Below, piece by piece: positions 14,535 through 25,740 of a DNA stretch of 64,000 nt. This DNA comes from Marisa cornuarietis (taxonomy: Eukaryota; Mollusca; Gastropoda; Architaenioglossa; Ampullariidae): contig SMMW01000584.1 of assembly GCA_004794655.1 (NCBI GenBank), positions 2,426,001-2,490,000 of the forward strand. Reading direction: 5' to 3'. The notes beneath the pieces were generated by a model that saw nothing but the letters and a program-made list of their open reading frames with translations, did no database searches and had not been told where the DNA came from. The translations under genes and the position numbers were made by a program. Each line of letters opens with the position of its first letter. The stretch's first letter is position 1.

Positions 14535-15800
14535 CACCCCTCCAAATAAACTTTGTGACAGCCGTAGCACTCGACTTGGCATATGCCATGGTACCCAACT
14601 TGTCCAGCTTGTCAGTCAGGTGCCACGTCTGCTGCAGATGGTGCTGCACGGCTTGGTATGGACAATGAACATGTTCTTCCTGATCGTAAAGGAAATGGCT
14701 TCTGTGAGACTATTGAGGTACAGGATGGTGAAACACCCACGTCCCTGGTTCTATTTAAATAAATGTGGGATGGCGGGCGATCTTCCCAGGTTCGTGCCAT
14801 TTCCATTTAGGGTAGCCCTCAATGCTGAGCACTTCCTTCAGGGGTTGAAGTTCTCCCTTCAGATATTCATTCAAAGAGTAGATGGTCTTTGCTCGATGAC
14901 GGAGAGTGCGTATTACCCCCAGTTTATGTTGGAGAGGTTGATGGCTATCAAACTAAAGGTACTGACTGGTCTCCCTCGTTGCTTTTGGTATTCTAGGTTC
15001 AAAACACTTCACTGCTGTTATTCGCTTTTGGCTGCTAAAATGGTCGGTGAACACTACAGACATATCTTTGGGTAGAATGGACATGGTGTCATCCATGTAG
15101 CGATTAGAATGGTGGAATTTCGCCTCAGAGTTCTCCATGAAAAATTTGGCAACTATTAAAATAACGGGCGACCCAATGGTCGGTCCTTCTGTCGGCTGGT
15201 AGAAGTTGCCCTCGGATGTGAAGTACGTTTTGGTCAGGCAGCAGCTCAGGAGCTCACAGGTTTGATGAGAGTAGCACCACTTTCAAGTTTCTTATTTATA
15301 ATTTTGATGTTATCTTCCGCTGGCACGCTGGTGAGCAACGCTGTCACATCAAAGAAGAAAAGCTGCTCGTCCGGGTCCAGATGGTATTGCAGCAAGGCTA
15401 GCGCTATTCATAATGTGATGTTTCCCACAAGATGTGAAAGAATGTTGGTCAGGAACCCTGCCGTCTAGTAAGTGAAGGATCCTCTGAACAGAACAATGGG
15501 TCAGAATGACACAGTTTCCTTAAGTACTTTTGGTGGCCATAGCCCTCCAGCACTTCTGCAGTGTCCTAAATTGGATATCTCGTTTTGTCTCCTCAGAATC
15601 TCCACTAGTTCAGTGGGGTATATCTTCAGAGGGTGGTAGAACTTTCTGTCCGCTAGCAGCTGCAAAATATTTTTCATTGTACTTGCCACGTGGCATAACA
15701 ACTGTGGCACAATCTTTGTCCGCATTTAGGATCATGACCGAATTGTTCTTCCTCAAATGCACCAGGGACTTTCCTCAGCTGACAGAATGGTCTTGGGTTG
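14535..15800 (-). mobile_element. Penelope-like retroelement relic (RT plus start of GIY-YIG)
   Basis: Read on the minus strand from 15800 downwards, several diagnostic blocks appear in order. First is an N-terminal LNADKD..ATVV block near 15720. Next is a segment with LLADRKFYHPLK (15660-15620). The RT palm block with FFFDVTALLTSVP follows (about 15390-15320), then a Y-Q-P....G-SP block (15215-15160) and the catalytic RYMDDT (near 15100). After that come SHQPLQHKLGVIRTL (near 14930) and a GYPKW block (near 14815). The start of the GIY-YIG domain (CQVECYGCHKVYL) lies near 14580-14545, where the copy ends. These blocks are typical of Penelope-like elements, which carry an RT related to telomerase RT and a GIY-YIG nuclease. 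The copy is dead. There is a frameshift near 15680, a deletion between N-terminal and palm blocks, and stops near 15250, 14955 and 14755. The 182-codon plus-strand frame across it is an antisense shadow. Confidence 0.85.
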
Positions 15801-15926
15801 CTGAGCCTGATTCAGTATGCACACGCGCACATACACACACGTGCACACAAGAAACAAAAAGGATGAAAAAATAGTGTATTACTCTTAATTTACGTTCCAG
15901 ACTGGCGAACCAGCACTTGACTGTAC

Positions 15927-16178
15927 TCAGGCAGTATTCAGCAACAGACACGAGAGAAGGCAGGTCGTAAAAGCTGGGCGCTTATTGACCTTCGTCCACC
16001 ACCGCGGCAAGGGGAGGAAAGCCTTGCCCGTCCTGACGTCCTTAATCAGTGTGGCCGTCATCTTGACGTTCTCAATTACTTTGGACGTGATCTCAAGGGA
16101 ACTAACATAATACTGTTTTAGCGGCAGCGCACAGCTAGCGACAACACTAACAGATAACAACAACGCTGACACCCACAT
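15927..16178 (-). CDS. Possible small secreted protein or first coding exon (unrecognised)
   Basis: A minus-strand frame of 83 codons opens with a good signal-peptide pattern: Met-Trp, a run of Leu/Ser/Val, then Ala-Ser-Cys-Ala about 17 residues in. A polar stretch rich in Lys, Thr and Val follows. Codons in the first 60 positions look protein-like (many purine-first codons). A weak potential donor (AAG followed by GTCAAT) at 15990/15989 would make this a first exon; otherwise it runs to a TGA at 15927. The Kozak context is weak (T at -3). The start lies about 200 bp from a plus-strand ORF start at 16377, with an X-box-like motif between them, so a shared divergent promoter is possible. I recognise no family. 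A chance ORF cannot be excluded. Confidence 0.3.
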   Translation of the reverse strand: MWVSALLLSVSVVASCALPLKQYYVSSLEITSKVIENVKMTATLIKDVRTGKAFLPLPRWWTKVNKRPAFTTCLLSCLLLNTA

Positions 16179-16354
16179 TCATCACATGAAAGCGTGTATT
16201 TGTCAAAGATTTGAACGGGTAATGATGAGGGGTGGGCGGGAAGAGAGGCATGCTCAACAAAAGTTCATTTCTTAAGAAAATTTTTCACTGTTTGTCTCTT
16301 AAAAACTGTATAAAAAAGCCAAAATAAAGCAGCTTCGTGAGCATCTAAGGAATG

Positions 16355-16368
16355 GTTGCCATAGAAAC
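16355..16368. promoter_or_regulatory. RFX X-box-like motif
   Basis: GTTGCC, a 2-bp spacer, then AGAAAC, a good match to the imperfect palindrome GTNRCC-N(0-3)-RGYAAC bound by RFX factors, which regulate ciliary genes in animals. It lies 9 bp upstream of the plus-strand ATG at 16377 and 177 bp upstream of the minus-strand ATG at 16178. The second distance is the more usual one for an X-box. Single motif matches occur by chance, so function is unproven. Confidence 0.45.
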
Positions 16369-16376
16369 GTTCCAAA

Positions 16377-16574
16377 ATGGCTAACAAACCTCAAAAGCAA
16401 ATAACATTTTACGGCTGTGTAGTCACAAATTACAAAGTTCAGATGGGTTTGCTGTTGTATGTTGCTGTATGTATCGCTTGTGTTTTGATGTTGTGGCATG
16501 AAATATCTAGTAAAACATTTATTTACAAATATTTTGCTGTTGGAAGAAAAATAACGCCAGCAATCGTTGAGTAG
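16377..16574 (+). CDS. Possible single-exon small membrane protein (unrecognised)
   Basis: A 65-codon frame with a strong start context (A at -3, G at +4) and a TAG stop at 16574. A hydrophilic N-terminal 22 residues are followed by one clear membrane-spanning segment of about 19 residues (GLLLYVAVCIACVLML), then a basic/aromatic tail. This is the layout of small single-pass membrane proteins. The X-box-like element starts 22 bp before the ATG, which would leave a very short 5' leader. It may therefore serve the divergent ORF instead. No family is recognised. The length and single-exon structure mean a chance ORF remains quite possible. Confidence 0.3.
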   Translation: MANKPQKQITFYGCVVTNYKVQMGLLLYVAVCIACVLMLWHEISSKTFIYKYFAVGRKITPAIVE

Positions 16575-17526
16575 TTATTTAGTGTAGCCTTTCTTTAGAT
16601 AGCAAAATGCAGAAATTTTATGCCTCCAAAGTGCCTCTTAGTCCAGTTGTATGTACTGACAATCAAGTCTAGATTAGTTCAGCATGGTTACCGAAATTCC
16701 AATGGTCTTAAACGTTTGCCCAAAACCGTTACACACAGCTTTGCCAAAAGTGATCAAACATTTGCCCGGTAAAGAATTTCTTTCAAGAAAATTTTGAAGT
16801 CAAATTTATTGGTCTTTATTAGAATATATTAGTTTGCAGCATCTTAAGAACTGTAACATTCCTTGCTCCTTAGGTACAGTCATAATTTTTTTTCATTAAG
16901 AAGATTTGCGTAACGTCTAACATAAAAGCGCTTATTAGTCTTCAATTCATGCACATAGCCGATGATTTAGCCTCTTCTCGGAAAAATTAAGAGAAAGTGC
17001 ACGAGGTTTCCCTCGGTACAAATGGTGAACTGTTGGACATCGAAAAGAGCAACAAGGGGTCTTTAAGGTGCTCAGGGGTCACCTTAAAAATTGTCAGGAA
17101 TCATTTTCTAAGCGCAAAGGGTGCAGGGTGCGAGGAAGCACTATATCCTGCTTCCTCAGTTCGTTAGCAGCAATGCTGTTGGTTGGGACAACAAAAATCT
17201 GTAGGGAGTTCAGTGCCTTCACAGGTTTGGGGGTTTCTCGAAAAGCAATCATAGCAGGCACAGGACACCTAATTTTAAAGTTAAACGAGTTTTCTCTTGG
17301 ACTTCAATTCAAGTTGTTTCAAATCTGATGTAGAAGATTTTTTCCCAAGTAATTACGTGCTCACCCTTGGACGTAACAGTTAGACCTCTTCTCTGCATGT
17401 TTTTTAAAATGACCAGTGTCGCACAAGAAGTGTAATTAAACGACATTCTCTCTTTTAATATTTTTTTAAAATATATTTTTCTTCACTTCTCTTTCCTCTT
17501 TCTGAAATACGATGACACACATTTAC
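16575..17526. other. Non-coding DNA
   Basis: AT-rich unique sequence. The 86-codon frame at 17068-17328 shows no recognisable domain or splice context. Confidence 0.4.
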
Positions 17527-17537
17527 TAGCGCACGCA

Positions 17538-17569
<32 letters not shown>

Positions 17570-17577
17570 CACACACA
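17527..17577. repeat. (GCAC)n/(CA)n compound microsatellite
   Basis: About seven GCAC tetranucleotides pass directly into a CA run. Confidence 0.95.
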
Positions 17578-18092
17578 CTATTTTGACCCAATGTCGTATT
17601 ATTTAACTGAAGAAATTAGTTAAAAGCTTGTTAGAAGCCACTAACTCCATTCAACATGAATTCAGCAAAATGAAAGCTAAACATTACCTAGGGGAAGGGG
17701 ACAATCCCTACTAGAAAATGGCCTTTGATTCAGTGCAGACCCCGCAAAGCTCAGAGGATCTGCGGTGACCAGAAGCCAGACTGAACTACTTGAACCAAAG
17801 ATTCTTATCTGAAAGAGACAGAATAACTGTCGTTTCGAGAGCCATGTTGGGGATTTGGCGGAGGATAAGAGTACAATTAGACTGGGCAGCAGATTGCTTC
17901 GCTTTGCCGAAGGAGCGCCAGGGCTTATGCATGGTTGCCCCGTCAGGCATAAAACACAATTATTTGTGATGTGCAGAGAATTAAGGTCTTCGATACCAAG
18001 CACTATAAATAGCGGCTGCATGGCAATGATTCAACGGTCATGGTCGGCAATGAGGTACGTCCCTGGGAGTGTCATACATGCCCTGTCCTTAA

Positions 18093-18153
<61 letters not shown>
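18093..18153. repeat. (GAT)n trinucleotide microsatellite
   Basis: About 20 uninterrupted ATG/GAT repeats. The poly-Asp, poly-Met and poly-Ser translations are artefacts. Confidence 0.98.
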
Positions 18154-18154
<1 letters not shown>

Positions 18155-18182
18155 GAAAAGAATTTATAAAGCAGTTCATAGT

Positions 18183-18183
<1 letters not shown>

Positions 18184-18231
<48 letters not shown>
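18184..18231. repeat. (CA)n microsatellite
   Basis: About 24 CA dinucleotides 30 bp after the GAT array. Confidence 0.98.
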
Positions 18232-18233
<2 letters not shown>

Positions 18234-18339
18234 TACACACGCGGTAGGCAAAAAATGTGTTTTCTGCGAGTTTTTGTCAGAAGAGGAGTAGGTTTATGGT
18301 AAATGTAGAGTGTCACTGCATTCAATGTGAGTGGACCAG

Positions 18340-18840
18340 AGACAGAAAAAGAAAGTAGACCAGGTGAACGGTGTCAAGCTCTAGGAATGCAGAGCCTGAG
18401 GGGATCATAAGAGAACCGGAGTGGACGAGGGGACATGTAAATATGAAGCGAGCTGCACAGGAAGGTGGGGGCAGAGTCATTAAGATACTTTTTTACAGAG
18501 GACGTTGACTCCATATTGGATACGCACAGAAATGGGTTCCAAGTGACAGCAGCGAAAATAGGAGTGATGTGATCAGATTTTGTTATTTTTTGTTACGGTA
18601 AAGAATATGGTTGGTAGGGTCAGGAAGACCACAAGAAAAACAATTACACTAGTCAATGCGAGAGAGAAAAAAGGAGGTAACACATTTAGTGGTGGAATCC
18701 GTTGAAAGATTTTTTCTGATCTGGGTGATGCGTCAGAAATGATAACAGCATGGCTTAGAAGTACGAAGCCCAAATTGATGCATGGACATGGTGTTGTCGA
18801 ATATGATACCCAGGTTCTTGTCAGAAGTAGAAATAGGACT
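18340..18840 (-). mobile_element. Non-LTR retrotransposon (CR1/L2-like) 3' ORF relic
   Basis: On the minus strand from 18830 downwards the translation starts SDKNLGIIFDNTMSMHQ, matching the (R/K)NLG(V/I).FD..MS block after the RT palm of CR1/L2-type LINEs. It continues with CYHF, stop, RITQIRKNLSTDST, then TSFFLSRID, stop, CNCFSCGLPD. These are equivalents of the usual Y..L..I..IR..L..D, V.S..LSRLDYCN and L.GLP blocks. Further down, a SPLEPISVRIQY-like segment corresponds to the L.WLP...RI.YK block. The in-frame stops show an old inactive copy. Ends are approximate. Confidence 0.75.
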
Positions 18841-20994
18841 GGTAATATTGTCCAAGTTGGAAAAAAACAGAGCTATAAAGTTGAGCAGTATTTTTTTGTG
18901 TCAATAATAAAAATAATAATAAGACCTTCTCATATTTAGAATGCAGCTGAGTTCACTGCACATTCAAAGGTCTATTAGAGTGCAATTTTTCTGATGGGTC
19001 AAGCTCAGGGGAAAATACCATTTCCCAAAGTCTGGGTGAAAATCTCTTTCCTGTTTTAAAAGTTACTTGCTTACAAACACCACCATGCACAAAATGAGGC
19101 ACTAAAAGTAAACATAAACCCTAAAGTCATTTATCTAAACATTGCAGTTTTACCCACAGAGAACACAAAGCCAGCAGTAGAGTGGCAAGAAAAATACAAA
19201 GTGAAGGTAAACGAACTAGGAGACTTTAATTTACATGACCACCCTACTAATACCTTTTTCTTTAACTCACACAGGTGCCACCAAACCAAATAGGATTCAA
19301 ATAAGCCTTAAGGAGAATAAGTTACATAGTTAAAGACCCTTTTACATAAATATGTGGTGATAGACTAAGCACCTAACATGTTTTTCTGGGGTGTAATGAA
19401 AACACACAAGATAGAGAAAATCTCAGACAGGTCTTAGATAAATATAAAATGGCAGTAAAAATTTATGGCTGCCTTAAAAAAAAACCAAAGAGCTATGGCA
19501 TACTATTCTGTCACTAGTGGTAACAATGGGGGTCAGCCATCCAGATTCTAAATTCATATAAACAAAAAGAATACAAACTGGATGACATATATCCCTGAAA
19601 TCCAATAAAAACCACAACATAAACATTGCTATAAACGAATAATAAGACTTCAATCCTAGCATAACACTGTAATAAATTTTAAACACCTTTGAAATGACTT
19701 AAACCATAGGAAACCTCGGCTCCTCACTGATCTATAACCAGAACTATAACCAAATATAATGATGGGTAACAATAAATCAAGTAAAGATCTAACCTCCCTA
19801 AAAAAAACTATGTATAAACTGTAAAGATGGCACAAAACCATACAAATGTCAGATTCATTTGTTTAGTGTGCCTATACATTCTACCGTCGAATGTCTGTTA
19901 TCTTCCATTTCTCATTATTGGACTGTACAGAGAGTGCGATCGATCATGCTTATTGCATTATTACATTATTATTAATAGTATTTATAAAGACAAAACAATT
20001 ACTAGTTAGACAGAAAAACTATAGTAGACAGAACGTCCTTTAAATGACGAACAGTAGAAACAAACTAAACTAAATAAAGTCTAAAAAAAAGAATAGAATG
20101 GCACAAGGAATCTCGCAACTAGTACACTTCACCACCACTGAGGACCTGTCAGGTCTGGACACCGGGAGCAAGAAACCACTGCGGTAAAGGGGCCACCAGC
20201 AACAGTCAACAACATTCTGCTCCCACGCCTCTCCTTCCCCTCTGGCCCCTCCACCATCCCCTCCCCCATAGTTCCCCAGATCCCCATCCACCAGCAGTGA
20301 GAAATCGCCTTTAGGTGGAAGCACTTCACCATTTCAAAACCTGAGGTCAAGGACACAGACGTTAGGATAGTACTGGATAGTCTACGTTGTGAAGAGTTCA
20401 GCCAATCAGACAGCTGTTTCTTAAGCGTATCTGTAACGTCAGGGGTTTGATTTCTTTGTTAGTAGCCCTGTATTCCGAGAATCTAACATAGGATATTCGT
20501 CCAAATTTTGGGAGACAGTATCTTGCCTTGAGCTTTACGCAATCATTGAAAAAATCCACCCAACTAGACATTTAGCTCTGTACTGGTGATACTTCAGTAC
20601 TCTTACAGTTAAGATAACGGGAAGAACGCATTAAATTCTACAAAATTATAGATTGGCTCACGGGACAAGTTAGCAGTTCTTTTAAAATAAAAATATAGAG
20701 CAAATAATTTTACTTCTTTTCTTAGGTAAGACTTTCTAGACTCACACAAGAAAACCAAAACGATATAGTGAAGAACAAATAGCGTGTAGTAAATGTGAGT
20801 CTATTTACATTACTGACTAAGAAATCTGTCTTTCTTCAATGATTTTGTTTTTGCAGAGAGGCGAGTTGCACGAGAATTTAGCAAAATGTTTTCTACGAAA
20901 CTTCAAATATCTCAATCATTTAAAAAAAGCAAACCAAAAACATAACGATGATCAATACGATGTCATTGTTTTCGGCTCGTGATCGTTCTTCTAA
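18841..20994. other. AT-rich non-coding DNA
   Basis: Very AT-rich, with several 60-85 codon frames on both strands, none with a recognisable domain. Hydrophobic frames on the minus strand at 19474-19841 prompted a check for a mitochondrial insertion, which I could not support. Confidence 0.4.
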
Positions 20995-21171
20995 TAAGAG
21001 GCAGGGGGAAGGGAATTGGTATTTTACACCGAGTCAGCAGCGCAGCCAGCCTTGTAAACAGATGCGACATGCGGAGAAAGAGCAGCGTGCCCGAGACAAG
21101 AACTGAACCCAGGACAGCCAACGTTCACTGTATTGGCGACAGGCGCTCACCGTTGCGCCACCAGGCCACCC
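20995..21171 (-). mobile_element. tRNA-derived SINE
   Basis: Read on the minus strand, the element begins at 21171 with GGGTGGCCTGGTGGCGCAACGG. It contains an A-box-like TGGCGCAACGG (21160-21150) and, about 40 bp later, a B-box-like GGTTCAGTTC (21109-21100). This is the spacing of an internal RNA polymerase III promoter. A non-tRNA body of about 100 bp follows, ending in a pyrimidine-rich tail near 20995. The head does not form a clean mature tRNA, so a SINE is more likely than a tRNA gene. The plus-strand frame through it is a shadow. Confidence 0.7.
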
Positions 21172-21358
21172 TTCTTCTTACAACTCGTGACCCAAACACA
21201 GTTTCTATTCACTTGCAACTCAGACAACTTATATTGTATATTCAATAGATTTTACACTGCATACATATTCATGAACTTGCCAAAAGAAAGATAATGTCCC
21301 ATCCAATGCTTGTCTGTTGCAGTGCGCGAGAGGCAAGGAGGCTGAGACTAACATGAAA

Positions 21359-21360
21359 TG

Positions 21361-21456
<96 letters not shown>

Positions 21457-21468
21457 CGTCGTCGTCGG
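21359..21468. repeat. (CAT)n(CGT)n trinucleotide array
   Basis: About 110 bp of CAT/ATC repeats grading into CGT/GTC repeats on the plus strand. Confidence 0.98.
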
Positions 21469-22563
21469 CACTAGCTCCTCTTTATGTTTGTAACAGGTTT
21501 TTTGCGCATTTTCACCTGAGGCAAAAAACAAGACGCAAAACAGCGAATTTTATTCACGCTAGCATTGCTGCGTATGCATGAACAGTCGATTCGATTTAGG
21601 AAGCCCTGGTCATGGCTGTTCTGGTGGTAAGTGTTAAATCAGCTGTGGGCCGAGCCGTTCTGCCGAAGGAAGGTTGCAGTGACGGGCTAAGATCTACTGA
21701 AAATATGCGTGCACAAATAAGCTTGATAACAATGCATGAAAATGAAATGGCCTTCAGTTTCTAGCCCCCAAGTGTCGAGATATTTTCGCCAAGAGATTAG
21801 GGAATGGGGACAAGGACACTCAGTCGAAGTGCACGAAAAAATATTACGTCGTCTAATCGTCTGGCAAATCGAGTCAGGGGAAGAGTTTAGCAACCTTAGT
21901 TATCTATGACAATATCTGTGTGCTATTTATAGCTGATAATAAGTCAATAACCAGCAAGCAGTCCTCTCCAGTTCTATTTGAGCATGCAAAGAAGTCGACA
22001 TTTATTGTTTCATTCGAGAAAGAAATAGTGTGTGTGTGTGTGTGTGTGTTGCGTGCATGCGTATAAATAATTATGATGTATGTGTTTATGTAAGTAGAAA
22101 CGCTTTCCAAATAAAAGTGATCTATTTCTGAACACTTTTTTTGATATGTATTGTGTTGAAATAATTATGTACTAATACGTCCTAATAGGACGATTCGCAT
22201 GGTACCAGTTCGAACACATTCACCCATACACACATAAGTTTGGTCAAGTTTCGACCATGTTTCCTTAGTAGGACATATTTTAACACTAACTGCATGTCAA
22301 ACGCTGAAGGGAATCTGCAGAAGCGTCTACAGGAATGGAGCAGCTTTGGTGAAGAGTGTATATGTATGTATTAATTTCATCCCCTGCTTATATATAAAGT
22401 CTTACCATAACCTTAACACTGAAGCATGAAGTAAGCTGAAGGGAACAGATTCTCCAGCTACCAAACTAAAAAAAACTACAACAAAGACTTAGGAACAAAA
22501 TACAAAAAAGACAGAAAATGTGAATAAAAGTTAGGAGAAACGTCCATTAAGATGCAAACCTTT
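21469..22563. other. Non-coding DNA
   Basis: Unique AT-rich sequence with a (TG)n run at about 22027-22050. No coding or RNA signal seen. Confidence 0.4.
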
Positions 22564-22735
22564 AACTTTAGCACACAAACACCGTGTACTCAAGCCCACA
22601 AATACTATGTACTTCAATCAACAAATATTAAGCAGCTCAAACCACAAATGCTGTGTGCTTCAAGCCACAAACACCGTGTACTTCAACACATAAACACCGT
22701 GTATGTTAACACACAAACACGTATACTTCGGACTG
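22564..22735. repeat. Degenerate minisatellite, unit about 23-24 bp
   Basis: About seven imperfect copies built on CACAAACACCGTGTACTTCA occur in succession, with substitutions and small indels. The plus-strand frame across them mirrors the repeat and is not taken as a gene. Confidence 0.75.
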
Positions 22736-23208
22736 TGTCACAGAAACTTCAGTTCACTTAAAACGGTTAGTGTAAGGGTTCGAGTGTATTTTGATTCGCT
22801 GATAATTTATCCCTCTGTCTTGAGAAACAAAAACTTGGACCAGTGTTATTTACTATGACTACAATGTCACTACGTTCAACAAACAGGAATAATAAAGGAT
22901 ATATATGTTCCAATTACCTACTTAACAGAAGACACAGTTCATTTCATTAAAAAAGGCAAATAGAAAAAGACAAAAAATTTCTATAACACATATATACACA
23001 GAACAAATATTTCAGCGAACAAACAAACAGACACATTAACAGACAGTAAAAAGATACTTGCACAAGAGGAGGCAGCTCAGCATTAAAAGGGACTGGCAGA
23101 CAGTGCGAGCGAAAAAATAGGTAAGTTTGAGGTACCTCATGGAACCGATAGAAGAAAAATGTGAAGCAGGTAGAGTACACACGAACTCAGGACTCTGTGT
23201 GGTGACGC

Positions 23209-23445
23209 ATGTTTCAACGGCGATTGAAACGAGAGACTGCCAAACACATGGCTGTGTATTGCAGCTTTCACACCGATGACTGGCTTAGCAATTACATCAA
23301 CAGTCTAGAAAACCCATATAGCAATTGCAGACAAGAGATTAGAGAGTTAATTCCAGGTTACTTACACACAAATCCAGAAGAAAACCAGCAGCAAGATGAC
23401 GCAGACGTGGCAGTGGAGACCGCTAATCAGCGAAGTGGTTCATAA
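23209..23445 (+). CDS. Unrecognised open frame, possible exon
   Basis: A 78-codon frame with mixed-polarity composition. It holds an aromatic/charged central part and an acidic, Gln/Asp/Glu-rich C-terminus that looks more like a protein than neighbouring frames do. No signal peptide, membrane segment or known domain is visible. The ATG context is poor (C at -3), and I found no clear partner exon. A chance ORF or an exon fragment of an unknown gene are both possible. Confidence 0.2.
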   Translation: MFQRRLKRETAKHMAVYCSFHTDDWLSNYINSLENPYSNCRQEIRELIPGYLHTNPEENQQQDDADVAVETANQRSGS

Positions 23446-25740
23446 ATAAGAAGCAGCGTAGCCCAGGCCCAGAAAAACAATCCAGGAGATAGTAAGTGGC
23501 GTAACATAAGAGATGAACAGTAGTCACAACAAACCACGACGCAGGTCTACCAGCAAAGACGAAAAGAGGGTGAAAAACAGTTATTCTGTAGCCAGTTAGG
23601 CGAAAGGTTATCACTCAGTCCGACCAAAAACAAACAAACAAACAAAAAAAACTGCAAGTGTTGCCTGAAAGTGTTCGTTCCGGTCTCCTTCACATAAACG
23701 CATTTTTCGCCTGGTCATTTAGAAAGCGAACCCGCTCTCCACAAATCAAGGGAAACGTCAATTAAGTTGGTTAAAATACTGCGCGAAGCTCGTGCTGTGG
23801 CAGGGCATCTGTCAGTCACGTGAATTTTCTTTTGAATGATGATGCGATACTAATATGCTATGATAAAAGCCATTTCAACTCACTGGGGCTGTAGTCATGA
23901 AGCCGACTTTACCTCAGGGGTTAGCTTAAGACCGCAAGAGGGGTGGAAGCTCAGTGATTAGAGACAGGAGAAGGATACAGAGAACCGAGTGTAAATCTAG
24001 AAACCACTCCCCTGTTTTTCGTACGGTCCCAAGATGTGGCATGAAGAGGGCTTTAGGTCCTGAGGGGAGGTAAACAAACCACAGGGTATGATCAATGTAC
24101 TTCTGCGTCACGATCACGGCCCCAGGTCCAAGCATACTCTTACCAGGCAGAAATCTCCCCGAACTTTACGGGGACACGACGAAAAACCACGAAAGTCCTA
24201 GCAGACAAATGTTTATGGTGGCGCTTCCCTTTTCCAAAAGTCTGTCGCCTTTTCAAAAACAAAAAGGGTATTTATATTGAATTAGTGTTATCCTTCTTGC
24301 TTTGTCTTTGCCTGTGCGCAAAAGGAAAATGTCTTTGGATGATTTTTATCTGCTTTTAGAGTGAAGCATGCATTTATTATTTTGCGGTATTGTGTAATCT
24401 AAAGAGAATGGAAAGGAAACAAACCAGTTTTTATGTACAATCGATATGCAACCTGCTAATGTAAAATGTGAGGCCAGCAATCAGGGCATTGCTTTCTCAC
24501 TTAACATCTAGTAGCTGTCTTTTTTTGTCTTTTAGTTTTTACTTTGGCGCCGATCCAATTAGCATCCATAATTCATGCGTAGATTGCATTTTTTTGGCGG
24601 TTGTGGAGGTTAGCTTGTGAGGTGAATCAAGAGAATCTTGACATACGATGTGTGCACCGCAGTGTGCCCAGGAGCACAAACTCGGAATTCAGAGCTTCCA
24701 TAGCACAGCGGTTGATGTCAAATTGAAAAGCTATAATTGTATGTAGCAGGGATCTTGAAGGATTAGAACCAGGTGTTATCAAGTTCATCGAGACATGAAA
24801 GGTTGGCTTTGTGCTGATTCAAAATAATTACTCTTTTCGTAGTTGCAATTACCAATGAACGTGCTCTCGTGTGTCTCGTGGGCCAAACTTTGCTAGTAAG
24901 CGGACTAGTTTCCCCATTTTCTGACCTTTTCTATCTGCTCCGGTCTGTGTGACTAGAACTGGCAGTGGCTGACGATGGCTTAGTTTCAACTGTTTGTTGT
25001 TGTTGTTGTTGTTGTTGTAGTTGTTGTTGTTGTTAAAGTCAAGCTGTTGTAAGGTGATGAGAGCTAAGAAATCAGCGTCTGTCAAGCTGACTTCAGGATT
25101 CACATAAAGGCGGTAGGTGCTGACACTTTAGACGCTGTATTTTCTAGTTTCATTTATCATTTGTGACAGATCAGAAAAGCTGACTGTAGGCAAAGAGAGA
25201 TAGACAGAACGGGAGAAAGACAGAGAGTGGGTGGATTCATATGTGTATGGCACGCAGACAAAATAAATAATAAAATTTAAAAAAATGTAACGATGATTAA
25301 CTTAATTTCAGATGCTAGTAATAAAGCATAATAATTTAAAGTAGAGCAGAAGTAGAAGAAGTGATGGTGGAAACTTAACAATCCAAAGATATTTCCAGTA
25401 TAGGATCCCCCGAGCGTCAAGTGCATTTAAAAAGAGATCTGACATTTAATAGTATTCATTGAGTTCATGTAAAAACACTTTCTATTTCTTCTCTGCTAGG
25501 ACTATAAACTTTACGAAAATCTATGGACCTAAACTTAACTATTTCAGAAATATCTGTGGGCCAGAAGCAAAAGGGTTGTCCAGGCGCTAACACATGAAGG
25601 GTGTCAGCAAGTAACACATCATAGGTATCGACTAACACACTTCTCTCCCTTCTGTCCTATTCAGAAATTTGCTCTAAAAAGCTTCCGCAAACCGTACCTA
25701 AAAGAAAAAAATTCTTTTTAAATCTGGATAATCTACAGCT
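23446..25740. other. Non-coding DNA with a (GTT)n repeat
   Basis: Mostly unique AT-rich sequence. An AAAC patch lies at about 23626-23650 and a GTT/TTG trinucleotide run at about 25000-25035. The minus-strand poly-Asn frame at 24849-25103 derives from that run. A homeodomain-site-rich patch (CAATTAGC, CATAATTCATG) lies at about 24556-24585. Confidence 0.4.

Noticed and set aside
14527..15075. 182-codon plus-strand ORF, the longest in the window
   Set aside because: It is antisense to the Penelope-like RT, whose minus-strand motifs explain the sequence.
19060..19850. AT-rich segment with hydrophobic minus-strand frames, considered as a mitochondrial insertion
   Set aside because: No mitochondrial gene order, tRNA or recognisable subunit could be matched.
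21097..21171. Possible tRNA gene on the minus strand
   Set aside because: A and B boxes are present but the arms do not pair as a mature tRNA; a SINE head fits better.
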